NCBI GenBank assembly: GCA_030605345.1 | Contig: JAUWIN010000007.1 | Span: 1 to 46,214 of the forward strand | DNA length: 46,214 nucleotides | DNA from: Candidatus Brocadiia bacterium | Lineage (GTDB): Bacteria > Planctomycetota > PUPC01 | Direction of reading: 5' to 3' | Shown here: one piece after another, positions 8,602 through 16,712 of the stretch | Layout of the letters: the number at the start of each line of letters is the position of its first letter | Numbering within the stretch: the stretch's first letter is position 1 | Notes under the pieces: model-generated | The model's database searches: none | The model's input: the letters and a program-made list of their open reading frames with translations, nothing else | What the model was told of the DNA's origin: nothing | Made by a program: the position numbers and the translations under genes

Positions 8602-8630
8602 GCGCCGTCCATCGGGCGGCGCTTTTTTTT
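8602..8630 (+). terminator. rho-independent terminator of the cold-shock gene
   Basis: A 9-bp GC-rich stem (8602-8610 with 8614-8622, one T-G wobble) with a 3-nt loop, followed by eight Ts (8623-8630). It is the clearest intrinsic terminator in the window. Confidence 0.92.
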
Positions 8631-8675
8631 CACCCGTCCTATCATGCTTCGGCATAGGTCGGCACTACTTCCATC

Positions 8676-9602
8676 CTATCCTCCGACGCCGCTCGTTCCC
8701 GCAATCAGGGGTTTGATGCTCGTCTCGGCGGCAGCGTCTGTGTCACCCAGCTCGACATCCTTGAATACATCCCACCGTTCGATGTGGTCTGCTGACTCGC
8801 CCGGGTCGATGCGATCCATCTTGCCGAGTGTCTCAATCTCCACAAATGAACCAGCAGTGTAGGTCTCGCAGTTGCAGCCGCAGTCGGGATAAACCGCGTG
8901 CTCCAGGAATGGGAACCGCTTCACGAACAGCATATTGTTGCGGAAGTAGCCGGCCCCGCCTTGCTTGTTTGTGAGCCCGAGCTTCTGCGGCTGGGTCTGT
9001 GCGGGGTCCACGTTGAGCCGGACGTATTTGCTGCCGAACCTCCAACGCCGGTCGCTGAGGTCGGTGTAGTGCCACAGTACCATTGCGCGCGCCGGCTGCA
9101 GATAATCGTCGTGCGAGATGTACGGCTCCTGCGGCAGGACAACGGTGCCGCCACCTGAGCCGTTCATTATGGTGATTGCCCATGGCGCAAACTCGACCGG
9201 CCATAGGTTCCGGTTCGTGATCCGGTGCTCGATGGTCAGTCGCGTGCCGGCGTGGTCGAGCGTTACCGTCATCTCCTTCTGCAGGCCTGTTTCTTTTTCG
9301 ACCGGCTGGATCAGGTGCGCAGAATTGTCGTCCACGCCTTCGAAGTCAACCGGGTCATTGTCAGGCACATAGGTTCTAGGCATCGCTTCCGGTGCGTGCC
9401 ACAGGCGGTGGCCGCCCCAGTGCTTCCACTGGCCCAGTTCGGTTACCACCTTATCACCCGGAATTTCGGCCAGCATGTTTTCGCCGCCCGCGAACCCGTA
9501 ACGAATTACCCGCGGACCGACGTCGGTGGTGACGATTGCTTCCACCGTTCCGTTGGATAGTTTGTAACAGTTTGGCTGACTCAAATATGCCACTTTTTCC
9601 AC
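8676..9602 (-). CDS. galactose-mutarotase-like beta-sandwich protein (DUF4380-like)
   Basis: A 308-aa protein that opens with NCYKLSNGTVEAIVTTDVGPRVIRYGF. This is the pattern of the aldose-1-epimerase-like beta-supersandwich proteins annotated as DUF4380, which are common in Planctomycetota and related phyla. GHRLWHAPE (about residues 64-72), EHRITNRNLWPV and the late AVYPDCGCNCETYTAG are recognisable blocks. No signal peptide is evident. The start is GTG with a strong purine-rich RBS (GGAGAGGAG). A carbohydrate-binding or epimerase role is likely from the fold, but no catalytic residue can be named with confidence. It is convergent with the cold-shock gene and divergent from the Gfo/Idh operon. 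Confidence 0.65.
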   Translation of the reverse strand: MEKVAYLSQPNCYKLSNGTVEAIVTTDVGPRVIRYGFAGGENMLAEIPGDKVVTELGQWKHWGGHRLWHAPEAMPRTYVPDNDPVDFEGVDDNSAHLIQPVEKETGLQKEMTVTLDHAGTRLTIEHRITNRNLWPVEFAPWAITIMNGSGGGTVVLPQEPYISHDDYLQPARAMVLWHYTDLSDRRWRFGSKYVRLNVDPAQTQPQKLGLTNKQGGAGYFRNNMLFVKRFPFLEHAVYPDCGCNCETYTAGSFVEIETLGKMDRIDPGESADHIERWDVFKDVELGDTDAAAETSIKPLIAGTSGVGG

Positions 9603-9949
9603 GGTCTCCTCTCCTCATTTACCGGTCGTTCGGACGCTGAATCTACTCCATCTGATCGATGTTCGCAAGGAGGGTCTCGGTTGCATTGCAAGATGAGCGA
9701 AAAAACGCGGCCAAAGGGGAAGGGGCGCTGGCAGCCGGGCCGCCTTCTTTCCGGCGTGGTGCACGTTCCTGGTCCGTCAACTCCAGAAGCGCTTGAAAAC
9801 CGTTCGAGAATGCGGACAATAAGAACCCGATTGAAGTATCATACGGAAGACATAGCTTTCTGGAGCGGCAGGGTCAAGATAAACTGGAACGCGTGTTCGC
9901 GCTCCCCGCGCTTGGGTGGTAACTGGCAAAACATGCAAAAGGAGTAATC
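9603..9949. other. 347-bp divergent intergenic region
   Basis: It separates the minus-strand mutarotase-like gene from the plus-strand oxidoreductase operon. A possible minus-strand promoter (TTGCGA, 17-nt spacer, TAGATT) lies about 9630-9670. A small plus-strand frame at 9681-9947 is listed separately. No repeat or RNA gene was seen. Confidence 0.4.
9681..9947 (+). CDS. doubtful small ORF upstream of the oxidoreductase
   Basis: An 88-aa frame starting with TTG. It has a near-perfect Shine-Dalgarno AAGGAGG at 9667-9673, and its TAA (9945-9947) overlaps the ribosome-binding site of the next gene. The translation is rich in Arg, Lys, Pro and Gly, and matches no family I know. The good RBS argues for translation, possibly as a leader coupled to the downstream gene. 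The odd composition argues against a folded protein. An ATG start at 9693 is equally possible. Confidence 0.22.
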   Translation: MHCKMSEKTRPKGKGRWQPGRLLSGVVHVPGPSTPEALENRSRMRTIRTRLKYHTEDIAFWSGRVKINWNACSRSPRLGGNWQNMQKE

Positions 9950-11035
9950 GTGTCCGAAACAGGCGAGATCAAACTGGGTATAGTTGGCTGCGGAGGGATT
10001 TCTCATTCCCACGCCCGCGGCGCCAAAAATTGCAGACTTGGTGTTCGGTTCGTCGCTTGCTGTGATGTCCAACCGGACACCGCCAGAGAGTGGGCCAGCA
10101 AGTACGGGTGCCAGCACTGGTACACGGACTACGAAGAGATGATCGGTGCGGAAGACCTCGACGCCGTTGTCTTGGCGACGTGGCCGAACCAGCACCGCGA
10201 ACAAATCGAAAAATGCCTCGCCGCCGGCGCAAAGCACATCCTCTGCGAGAAAGCCCTCACCGTTACCGGTCCTGAGGCGCTGGACGTGTGGCGAATGGTG
10301 AAGCAGGCGGGAGCGTTGCTCGTCGAAGCCTTCACATACCGCCATCACCCCCGCATGTGCGCTCTGGATGAACTGCTCAGGACGCGGGGCTTCGGCCCGG
10401 TCGAGAGCATCCATGCCGCCTTCAGCGGGTTCGACTCGGAGGAAGCAGACCCGAACGACGCCACCCGCAACTGGCGGCAGAGGGCCGAGTGCAGCGGCGG
10501 CATACCGTGGGACTTTGCCTGTTACCCGGTCAACGCCTGCGGCTGGCTCGCCGCGTCGCTGCCGGCGCGGGCCTATTGCGTCGGCCGCCACAGCCCTAAG
10601 TACCGCACCATCAATCGCATGCACGGCATCATCCAATACGCCAGCGGCTGTGTCGGACTGATTGAAAGCGACAAGCAGTCCGAGCGGCAGGACCTGGACA
10701 TTACGCTCGCCGACGCAATGATAGACCTCCCGAACGGATGCTGGGACCAGCCGCCGGACAGCGAATACCTTATCGAGATTCGCCGGGACACCCGGAAAGA
10801 CGACAAGGAAATCGTCCGCTCCGAACCTGGCGACCGCTTCGCACTCCAGCTCGAGCACTTCGCGGACGTGCTCGCCGGCAAACGCGACCCCGTCCTGCCA
10901 CTCTACCAGTCCGTCGTTAATATGTTCGCGCTGGATGCGCTGGTGACCAGCCTGGAAGAGCAGCGTCTTGTCGAAATCGCTATTCCTGACGAGATTGTCA
11001 AGGCCTTCGAAAAAGATAAAGGAGGAAAGTCATGA
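9950..11035 (+). CDS. Gfo/Idh/MocA-family NAD(P)-dependent oxidoreductase
   Basis: A 361-aa two-domain enzyme that oxidises or reduces sugars, inositols or their derivatives. The Rossmann motif GIVGCGGISHSHA lies at the N terminus. The usual EKP lysine motif is present as CEKALTVT, with Ala for Pro, so the key lysine is kept. The substrate domain follows, with the conserved GGIPWDFACYPVNACGWL segment (normally G-G-x-L-x-D-x-G-x-H). There the usual catalytic His region is altered, and that is worth noting. The start is GTG with AAAAGGAG at 9937-9944. Its end overlaps the next gene by 4 bp (ATGA), which indicates translational coupling. Confidence 0.92.
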   Translation: MSETGEIKLGIVGCGGISHSHARGAKNCRLGVRFVACCDVQPDTAREWASKYGCQHWYTDYEEMIGAEDLDAVVLATWPNQHREQIEKCLAAGAKHILCEKALTVTGPEALDVWRMVKQAGALLVEAFTYRHHPRMCALDELLRTRGFGPVESIHAAFSGFDSEEADPNDATRNWRQRAECSGGIPWDFACYPVNACGWLAASLPARAYCVGRHSPKYRTINRMHGIIQYASGCVGLIESDKQSERQDLDITLADAMIDLPNGCWDQPPDSEYLIEIRRDTRKDDKEIVRSEPGDRFALQLEHFADVLAGKRDPVLPLYQSVVNMFALDALVTSLEEQRLVEIAIPDEIVKAFEKDKGGKS

Positions 11036-11895
11036 GACTCGGCGGATTCTTCGGCGCACAGTCCATCGACGACCTGGACGAACTTTGTGAGCAACTGGAC
11101 ATCTACGGGTTATCAGCCATCAGCGCACCAGGTGGGTTCGAGGAAACCATGAACCCCGAGGCGTGCGCCGCATTCGGCGAAAAGGCGCGCAGCCTCGGCA
11201 TGGTCGTCGGCGAGGCAGGAATGTGGGTCAACGTGATGACGCCCGACAAAGAAGAGCAAACCCGAAGAATTGAAAATGCCCGGACCATGCTCAAGAAGGC
11301 CGAGGCCATGGGCTGCCACTGCGTGGTGACCCTTGTGGGCACCAAGGACCCCTCCGACGCCGGGCTGGCACCGCACCCATACATGTATACCGAAGAATGC
11401 AAGGAGGAATTCCGCGAAGTCGTCCTCCGAATCCTCGACGGTCTGGAACTGAAGACCACCAGATACGTCATCGAGCCATGGCACAACCCCTTCTTCTACC
11501 AGCCCGAGGATATCCGCGCCTTTATCGACAGCGTCGGCCCCCCCGCTTTCGGTCTGCACCTGGACCAGATGAACATGGTCAACCAGGAACATTTCTACAA
11601 CACCACCGACCTGATAAACAAGACCTTCGACCTGCTGGCCGACAAGGTGGCGAGCGTTCACCTGAAGGACATCCGCTGTGATTTCGGCCACATGTTTCTA
11701 AAGTGGGACGAAGTAAACATCGGCGACGGGGTGATGGACTACGACACGTATCTTCGCCGCCTGGCGCAATTGCCGCAGGACGTCACCTGTTTCTGCGAGC
11801 ACATGTCTGAGGAACGCGACTATGCTCTGAACTTCGCCCGCCTCCACCGGCTGGCACAGAAAGCTGGCGTCCGGTTCCTGCGGCGAAACGAGTAA
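11032..11895 (+). CDS. sugar phosphate isomerase/epimerase (xylose isomerase-like TIM barrel)
   Basis: A 287-aa AP-endonuclease-2/xylose-isomerase-like TIM barrel. The likely metal ligands are the Glu in VIEPWHN, the Asp in HLDQMN, the His in VHLKD and the Glu in FCEHM. These are the E-D-H-E set of this superfamily. AGGAGG (GAGGAAAG) lies before the ATG within the preceding gene, and the two genes overlap by 4 bp. The pair Gfo/Idh plus TIM barrel is a common module for sugar or inositol interconversion. The substrate is unknown and no transporter is nearby. Confidence 0.9.
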   Translation: MRLGGFFGAQSIDDLDELCEQLDIYGLSAISAPGGFEETMNPEACAAFGEKARSLGMVVGEAGMWVNVMTPDKEEQTRRIENARTMLKKAEAMGCHCVVTLVGTKDPSDAGLAPHPYMYTEECKEEFREVVLRILDGLELKTTRYVIEPWHNPFFYQPEDIRAFIDSVGPPAFGLHLDQMNMVNQEHFYNTTDLINKTFDLLADKVASVHLKDIRCDFGHMFLKWDEVNIGDGVMDYDTYLRRLAQLPQDVTCFCEHMSEERDYALNFARLHRLAQKAGVRFLRRNE

Positions 11896-11919
11896 CACCT
11901 GTCCAATAACGAGAGAGAT

Positions 11920-12570
11920 ATGCGGAAACTGACAGTTAAGCTTCTCAAGACGGGAGCTCAGATGTTCGGCAAGGCCGAGACGGCACATCACGAACACAGT
12001 CTTTACGGAGTGACCGACGGGAAGGCGGTGGGCACCTATTTTGAGCATAAGTTTCGGCGATACCTACACACGAAATACGAGTTTGTCGAGGGATCATCAG
12101 CCAAGGGCATTGATTTCCCAGAACTGGGAGTTGATATGAAGGTGACCAGCATCAAACAGCCGCAGTCTTCGTGTCCCTTCAAAACAGCCAGACAGAAAGT
12201 GTATGGGCTTGGATACTCCTTACTCGTGTTTGTCTATGAGAAGACCGACATCGCGCGCAAGAGAACCGGGAACCTGAAGGTTCTGCACACCATTTTCGTG
12301 GACACTATCCGTACCGGTGATTTCCAGACCACTTCTGGATTACGACGGATCATCGAGAATTCCGGGAACACGGACGACGTGATTGCCTTTCTGCACGAGA
12401 GGTCTCTTCCGGTGGATGACATTCAAGCCCAAAGCCTGGCTGAGGAAGTCGTCGCCACACCGCCGGAACTCGGCTATCTTACGATATCCAATGCCCTTCA
12501 ATGGCGGCTGCAATACAGCCGAGTTATCGAACAAGCCGGGAAAGTCGAAGGCGTGCAGCGGATTGTTTGA
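11920..12570 (+). CDS. type II restriction endonuclease (PD-(D/E)xK fold)
   Basis: A 216-aa protein. The motif GIDFPELGVDMKVTS gives Asp65 and Asp72-x-Lys74, a compact PD-(D/E)xK metal site. Glu42 in the preceding helix (GTYFEHKF) may be the extra acid often seen before this motif. The family is recognised by this pattern and by its position: the gene ends 5 bp before an N6-adenine methylase, so they form a restriction-modification pair. The endonuclease gene comes first, with no separate controller gene, so protection of the host DNA must be arranged some other way. The recognition site cannot be predicted. It begins 25 bp after the TIM-barrel gene. Confidence 0.75.
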   Translation: MRKLTVKLLKTGAQMFGKAETAHHEHSLYGVTDGKAVGTYFEHKFRRYLHTKYEFVEGSSAKGIDFPELGVDMKVTSIKQPQSSCPFKTARQKVYGLGYSLLVFVYEKTDIARKRTGNLKVLHTIFVDTIRTGDFQTTSGLRRIIENSGNTDDVIAFLHERSLPVDDIQAQSLAEEVVATPPELGYLTISNALQWRLQYSRVIEQAGKVEGVQRIV

Positions 12571-12575
12571 GACAA

Positions 12576-14156
12576 ATGCCGAAGACAGAACAACAAGCGA
12601 CGTTTGGTGACTTTCAAACTCCCCTCGCTCTTGCCCGCCGAGTCGCGACCCTCGTCGAGCGCGAGGAGTCTGATATCCGGACAGTAGTTGAGCCCACCTG
12701 CGGGGTGGGGAGTTTTCTTCAAGCGATAGCAGAGCTTCTCGGCGAGGAACCGGAATACTGGGGATTCGACGTCAACCCTGAATATGTCAAAGCATCCCGT
12801 GCAGTGCTGGACGGATTTCGTTCTATCGCCGGACATGTCGAGCAGAGGGATTTCTACGCCACCGACTGGAAAGAGTTCCTGTCGCAACAGGCGGTTCCCC
12901 TATTAGTTATTGGCAATCCGCCATGGATAACCAATGCCGCCATGGGTGCCATTGGCGGACGGAATCTGCCGGAGAAGTCGAATTTCCAGAGGCACGGCGG
13001 CTTTGCCGCGAAGACCGGCAAGGCGAACTTCGACATTTCAGAGTGGATGCTGATCAAGCTGCTCGAAGCGCTTCAGGGGACGCGAGCAACCGTTGCCATG
13101 CTTTGCAAGACTGCAGCAGCACGCAAAGTCCTTCGCCATGCTTGGCTCAATGGTCTGGACGCAGGACCATCCTCCTTGCACCTCATCGATGCAACCGCCG
13201 AGTTCGGCGTTTCAGTTGATGCCTGTCTCCTTTACACACACACCGGAATGGGCGGTGCCGAATCCACTGCAACGGTCTACCCGAATCTTTCCTTTGACGG
13301 ACCTTTGCAGACCTTCGGTCTGTTCGCGGGAGAACTGGTGTCAGACATAGACGCATACCGTGCTTTGCGAGGTCTCGATGGGCTCGAATATCGCAAGTGG
13401 CGGTCAGGAGTCAAACACGACGCCGCCAAGATCATGGAATTCACGAAGGATAACGGTGTGTTCATCAACGGCCTTGGGGAGAAATACGAACTGGAAGACG
13501 ACTGCGTATACCCTTTGCTAAAATCATCTGATCTGGCAAACGGCAGACTGCGCCCAAACCGGTACGTCCTTCTCACGCAGCGGAGGGTTACGGATAGCAC
13601 AGACGGGCTTCAGGAGACCGCGCCTAAGACATGGCGCTACCTACTCGACCACGCGGCTCAGCTTGACAGGAGAGGCAGTTCGATCTACGCGAAACGCGCA
13701 AGGTTTTCTGTCTTTGGCATTGGAGACTACACATTCACCCCTGCGAAGGTTGCCATTTCCGGGCTCTACAAGAGCCTGCAGTTCCAAGCGGTGGGCACCT
13801 CGGGCGGAAAACCAATCGTCGTGGACGACACATGTTACTTCATTCCATGTGAATCCAAAGCAGAGGCGGAGTTCTTCGCGGACCTCCTGAATTCCGAGAC
13901 CGCTCAGCGGTTCATTTCGGCTATCGTTTTCACTGACGCGAAAAGACCCGTTACGATTGACGTGTTGAGGCGTGTCGACCTAAAGAAACTTGCCGAGCAC
14001 CTTGGAAGAGAGGCGACGGCAACCGAATACCTTGCATCTCCGTCGCTTGAGTCAAGCCCTCAACGCCTTCTGGTATTTGAGGAAAAGGAAGAATATCGAA
14101 CAAAGAAATCCACCGCACCCCGTAAGGCGCGCGGACGCGGCCCACGGGTCCGGTGA
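12576..14156 (+). CDS. N6-adenine DNA methyltransferase (gamma class, type II)
   Basis: A 526-aa methylase that transfers a methyl group from S-adenosylmethionine to adenine N6. The motif order is X (GDFQTP, 11-16), I (EPTCGVGSF, 39-47), then IV (NPPW, 114-117), followed by a long C-terminal target-recognition region. This is the gamma class, as in TaqI or Eco57I methylases. The ATG at 12576 lies 5 bp after the endonuclease stop; an in-frame extension upstream would overlap that gene. The last 30 residues are basic (KARGRGPRVR). It protects the sites cut by the neighbouring endonuclease. Confidence 0.9.
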   Translation: MPKTEQQATFGDFQTPLALARRVATLVEREESDIRTVVEPTCGVGSFLQAIAELLGEEPEYWGFDVNPEYVKASRAVLDGFRSIAGHVEQRDFYATDWKEFLSQQAVPLLVIGNPPWITNAAMGAIGGRNLPEKSNFQRHGGFAAKTGKANFDISEWMLIKLLEALQGTRATVAMLCKTAAARKVLRHAWLNGLDAGPSSLHLIDATAEFGVSVDACLLYTHTGMGGAESTATVYPNLSFDGPLQTFGLFAGELVSDIDAYRALRGLDGLEYRKWRSGVKHDAAKIMEFTKDNGVFINGLGEKYELEDDCVYPLLKSSDLANGRLRPNRYVLLTQRRVTDSTDGLQETAPKTWRYLLDHAAQLDRRGSSIYAKRARFSVFGIGDYTFTPAKVAISGLYKSLQFQAVGTSGGKPIVVDDTCYFIPCESKAEAEFFADLLNSETAQRFISAIVFTDAKRPVTIDVLRRVDLKKLAEHLGREATATEYLASPSLESSPQRLLVFEEKEEYRTKKSTAPRKARGRGPRVR

Positions 14157-14441
14157 TTTCAGTCGTTAGCGATTTTGGAAGGCAGATGGTCGGGGCGACT
14201 GGCGGTCGCTGAAACGGGTCTCCACCCAATTTATCGACGCGCTGCTCCACGGGTGGTGTCCGGGAAGGGAAAACTTGCTTGTCCTAAAACTTAGGCTTAC
14301 AAGCTGTTCTGCCATTTTGGCAGCCCCATTAGCAATGTGAACATCAATAGTTAGCCGGGTCTGCCGGTCGTTCATGTCAATGTCCCCGGGGACATTCGCG
14401 GGGACATCGCCGCTTGGAGATAATAGGCGCGGATTTTTTTG
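14157..14441. other. intergenic region after the first restriction system
   Basis: No gene is supported here. It holds two modest hairpins, one of about 28 nt near 14276-14303 (GCTTGT...ACAAGC) and CTGCCA-TTT-TGGCAG just after it. Neither has a T-run. The palindrome cluster at 14380-14407 is listed separately. Confidence 0.4.
14380..14407. repeat. palindrome cluster (ATGTCCCC / GGGGACAT)
   Basis: A perfect 16-bp palindrome, ATGTCCCCGGGGACAT (14380-14395), is followed after 4 bases by another GGGGACAT (14400-14407). Three copies of the 8-mer thus lie within 28 bp, one inverted. It resembles a REP-like or small mobile-element end, or a regulator site. It sits between the restriction system and rpsU. 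Confidence 0.5.
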
Positions 14442-14469
14442 TTGACAACTGTGTCGAACAGCCTATTAT
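14442..14469 (+). promoter_or_regulatory. sigma70-type promoter of rpsU
   Basis: TTGACA (14442-14447), a 16-nt spacer and TATTAT (14464-14469) form a near-consensus promoter. It predicts transcription from about 14476 and a 90-nt leader before the GTG at 14566. Confidence 0.7.
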
Positions 14470-14492
14470 GAAGAAAAAGGGTTCCAAAGTAT

Positions 14493-14523
14493 TGCTCCTG
14501 CTAGCGTTGGCGGGAGCATTTTT
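14493..14523 (+). terminator. hairpin plus T-run in the rpsU leader (possible attenuator)
   Basis: A 10-bp stem pairs 14493-14502 with 14509-14518 (core GCTCC/GGAGC, two wobbles), with a 6-nt loop. TTTTT follows at 14519-14523. It lies between the rpsU promoter and start codon, so read-through would decide S21 expression. Autoregulation or attenuation is inferred. Confidence 0.45.
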
Positions 14524-14565
14524 GCCTTCAGTTCTCTTGAGGACGTAGATTGGAGTTGATGCTTT

Positions 14566-14769
14566 GTGGTAAGGGTTTCCGTTGCGAAGGACGAACCGCT
14601 GGAAAAGGCGCTCAAGCGGCTCAAGAAGATTTGTGACAACGAGGGCATGCTGGGCAGGATCAAGCATGCGGCGTATTATGAGAAGCCGAGCGACCATCGT
14701 CGCAAGGCGCAGAAGAAACGCCTGAAGAACATCAAGCAGGCGGAGCGGGCCAGGGGGCTTCAGCGCTAA
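14566..14769 (+). CDS. rpsU: 30S ribosomal protein bS21
   Basis: A 67-aa basic protein. The order matches bS21: an initial beta-type VRVSVAKDEPLEKALKRL, a linker, then the family hallmark YYEKPSDHRRK and a long Lys/Arg-rich helix. It binds the 30S platform near the anti-Shine-Dalgarno end of 16S rRNA and affects start-site selection. The start is GTG with GGAG at 14552-14555. The C-terminal tail (KNIKQAERARGLQR) is a little longer than in E. coli. It is monocistronic, with its own promoter and a structured leader. Confidence 0.88.
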   Translation: MVRVSVAKDEPLEKALKRLKKICDNEGMLGRIKHAAYYEKPSDHRRKAQKKRLKNIKQAERARGLQR

Positions 14770-14809
14770 TAATGCCTGCAAGTCGGCTGCTGTTCCAAGC
14801 GCAACCCGC

Positions 14810-15241
14810 TCAAGTCGTCCACAGTGGCAGCTCGGTTTCCGTGTCGAACCCACGGGCAAACTCGGGCCCGTCAAGAGCCTGAACAAGAAACTCGCACGCA
14901 AAGACGATAGTCCCCGGCGCAAGATGTCCGCCGTAGGCGTTGCCGTGCTCATCGGCCAGGGTAGCATGGGGGTGGAGCATCGGGACGCCGTCCTTTAAGG
15001 AGACGTTACCAACGAGGCTGGTGAGCTCGAGGTGCCTGTCCAGCTCGAGGAACCGGTATTCGTGCGTCTCCTGGTCGTAGTAGGCCAGCCGGGCTTTCTG
15101 CACCGCACCAATGGCGTGGACCCATCCCAGCGTGACGTGGTTGTCCACGCATACAGAGGTCAGTTCCTCCACCAGGTCCGCTCCGTGCTTCAACCGCCCC
15201 ATCAGACATTTTGCAGGCTGAACTTCCTTGACTGCGGCCAT
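14810..15241 (-). CDS. PPC (DUF296/PCC) domain protein
   Basis: A 143-aa protein made of one PPC domain, the trimeric alpha/beta fold also found in plant AT-hook proteins. The characteristic segments are the N-terminal LMGRLKHGADLVEEL, the central TLGWVHAIGAVQKARLAYYD and the late HPHATLADEHGNAYGGHLAPG, whose His residues resemble a metal site. Bacterial members are often annotated as DNA-binding, but there is no AT-hook here. The true role is unknown. The RBS (AAGGAGG) before the ATG at 15241 is strong. It is divergent from the LPP20 operon. Confidence 0.85.
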   Translation of the reverse strand: MAAVKEVQPAKCLMGRLKHGADLVEELTSVCVDNHVTLGWVHAIGAVQKARLAYYDQETHEYRFLELDRHLELTSLVGNVSLKDGVPMLHPHATLADEHGNAYGGHLAPGTIVFACEFLVQALDGPEFARGFDTETELPLWTT

Positions 15242-15405
15242 TCCTAACCTCCTTCCTTGATATGCTTCGACCGTCTGGTATTACTGACCGCATTCTATTG
15301 ACGCTCGCGAGGCAGCGCAAGACCACGGCGGCGACCTCCCACCGGCGGATGTCCGGATGCTCACCCCCAGCAAAAACCCTTGCGCAGTTTCCTGCATCGG
15401 CGTAG

Positions 15406-15411
15406 TATAAT
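15406..15411 (+). promoter_or_regulatory. -10 element of the LPP20-repeat operon
   Basis: A perfect TATAAT lies 23 bp before the ATG at 15434, predicting a leader of about 16 nt. No good -35 is seen 16-18 bp upstream, so an activator or an alternative sigma factor may be needed. Confidence 0.45.
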
Positions 15412-15433
15412 TTTGAGATCAGAGTTCTCGGCT

Positions 15434-16660
15434 ATGGGATACAAACTGATGGGACGGATAATCGAATCGCTGCCGCTTCTGGCGATGGTGGGCCTGTTTG
15501 TGTTGGCGCCGCGTCAGGCGTCTGCGGAGGGACAGCCCCGCCCTAAGGCGGTGGCGGTAGCAGCCGCGCGGGCCGATGCGCTCCTGAACCTGACCAATAA
15601 GATTTACGACACTCAGTTAACCACGAACAAAACAGTGGCGGAGCTGGTGGCCGCAAACCAGCGGCTGCGCCACGCTGTGGAAACGGCGCTTAGAGGGGCC
15701 GGCCCGACCGCGAAACCGCAGTTCGACCCGTGCGGCGTGGTGCACGTCACAATCAGGCTCGAAACTTCGGACCTCCCCTCCCAGCTTCGCGCGAAAATAC
15801 ATAACCTGCCACGCACCATCTGTGCAGACGGGGTGGCTGGCGAGGTCGCCGCCCTTAAGGCACTCGGATTGCCGCCAGGGGATGTCACCGAACAGGTGAA
15901 AGCCTGGGTGGAGACGCACTTGAAGGCCGAGGGTGCGGCCAAGCTGGAGCATTCGTCAACACCGGAAAAGGCGAAGCAGAACGCCCGCCGCCAGGCGATG
16001 ACGAATGCATACACTGCCCTGGCGGAAAAAGTGCAGTCGCTTTCGCTCGACGACGGCGTCACAGTTGAAGCCTTCCTCTCACAACACAATGAGCTCCGCG
16101 CCAGGGTGAACGCGACGTTGACCAAGGCCAACCTCGTCAGAGAGAGCCTCGACCAAAACCGCACCACCTACAAGGTCGAAATCTCATTGCCCGCTAAAGC
16201 CCTGATGAAGCCCCTCAGCCTGGGACGATACCGGAACGGCGCCGGAGCCGTGCTAAGCCTGAAACAAATTGCAATCGCCCGCAACAACGCCAAGCGTGAC
16301 GCGCAGCGGAAACTCAAGAGCAGAATCTACGGCGTCCGGCTGCTGTCTGGCAGCACCGCAGGCGACCTAATCGAGAAAAGGGAAAAACTGAAGAGCGCCG
16401 TGAAAAAACTCTGCCGCCTGGCACGAATAGACCGAGTGGAGATTACGCAGGAGGGGCTGGTGAAGATGTATAGGAGCGTTTCAACCCGGGACCTTCCGGA
16501 CGAGGTCCGCCGGTTGCTGTCCTCGCGTGCGCCGTCACGTCTCAGCGTCATAGGCGGCGGGTTACCGGTAGAACCCAAAAACGCACACGCCGAGGCGAAG
16601 CCGGCGAAAAAGAACGAGGAGAAGAAAAAAGCCACCCCAAGTGAGGGTATTACCCCGTAG
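15434..16660 (+). CDS. secreted protein with three LPP20-like repeats
   Basis: A 408-aa exported protein. An N-terminal signal peptide (hydrophobic core SLPLLAMVGLFVLAP, cleavage likely after ASA at about residue 32) has no lipobox, so it is periplasmic or secreted. The mature part contains three copies of a pattern in which a helix of type A-K/R-x-x-A-R-x-x-A is followed by a beta-rich half. They run about 45-150, 185-290 and 300-390. This matches the LPP20/FlgT-N-like domain of genes downstream. The C terminus is a Lys-rich tail. The ATG at 15434 was chosen for the complete signal peptide; the Shine-Dalgarno is weak. It is the first of four such genes and its function is unknown. Confidence 0.7.
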   Translation: MGYKLMGRIIESLPLLAMVGLFVLAPRQASAEGQPRPKAVAVAAARADALLNLTNKIYDTQLTTNKTVAELVAANQRLRHAVETALRGAGPTAKPQFDPCGVVHVTIRLETSDLPSQLRAKIHNLPRTICADGVAGEVAALKALGLPPGDVTEQVKAWVETHLKAEGAAKLEHSSTPEKAKQNARRQAMTNAYTALAEKVQSLSLDDGVTVEAFLSQHNELRARVNATLTKANLVRESLDQNRTTYKVEISLPAKALMKPLSLGRYRNGAGAVLSLKQIAIARNNAKRDAQRKLKSRIYGVRLLSGSTAGDLIEKREKLKSAVKKLCRLARIDRVEITQEGLVKMYRSVSTRDLPDEVRRLLSSRAPSRLSVIGGGLPVEPKNAHAEAKPAKKNEEKKKATPSEGITP

Positions 16661-16712
16661 CCGCAGGAAGTTCCAGGACCAACTAAACTCTTACTACCGA
16701 GGGAGTGGACGA

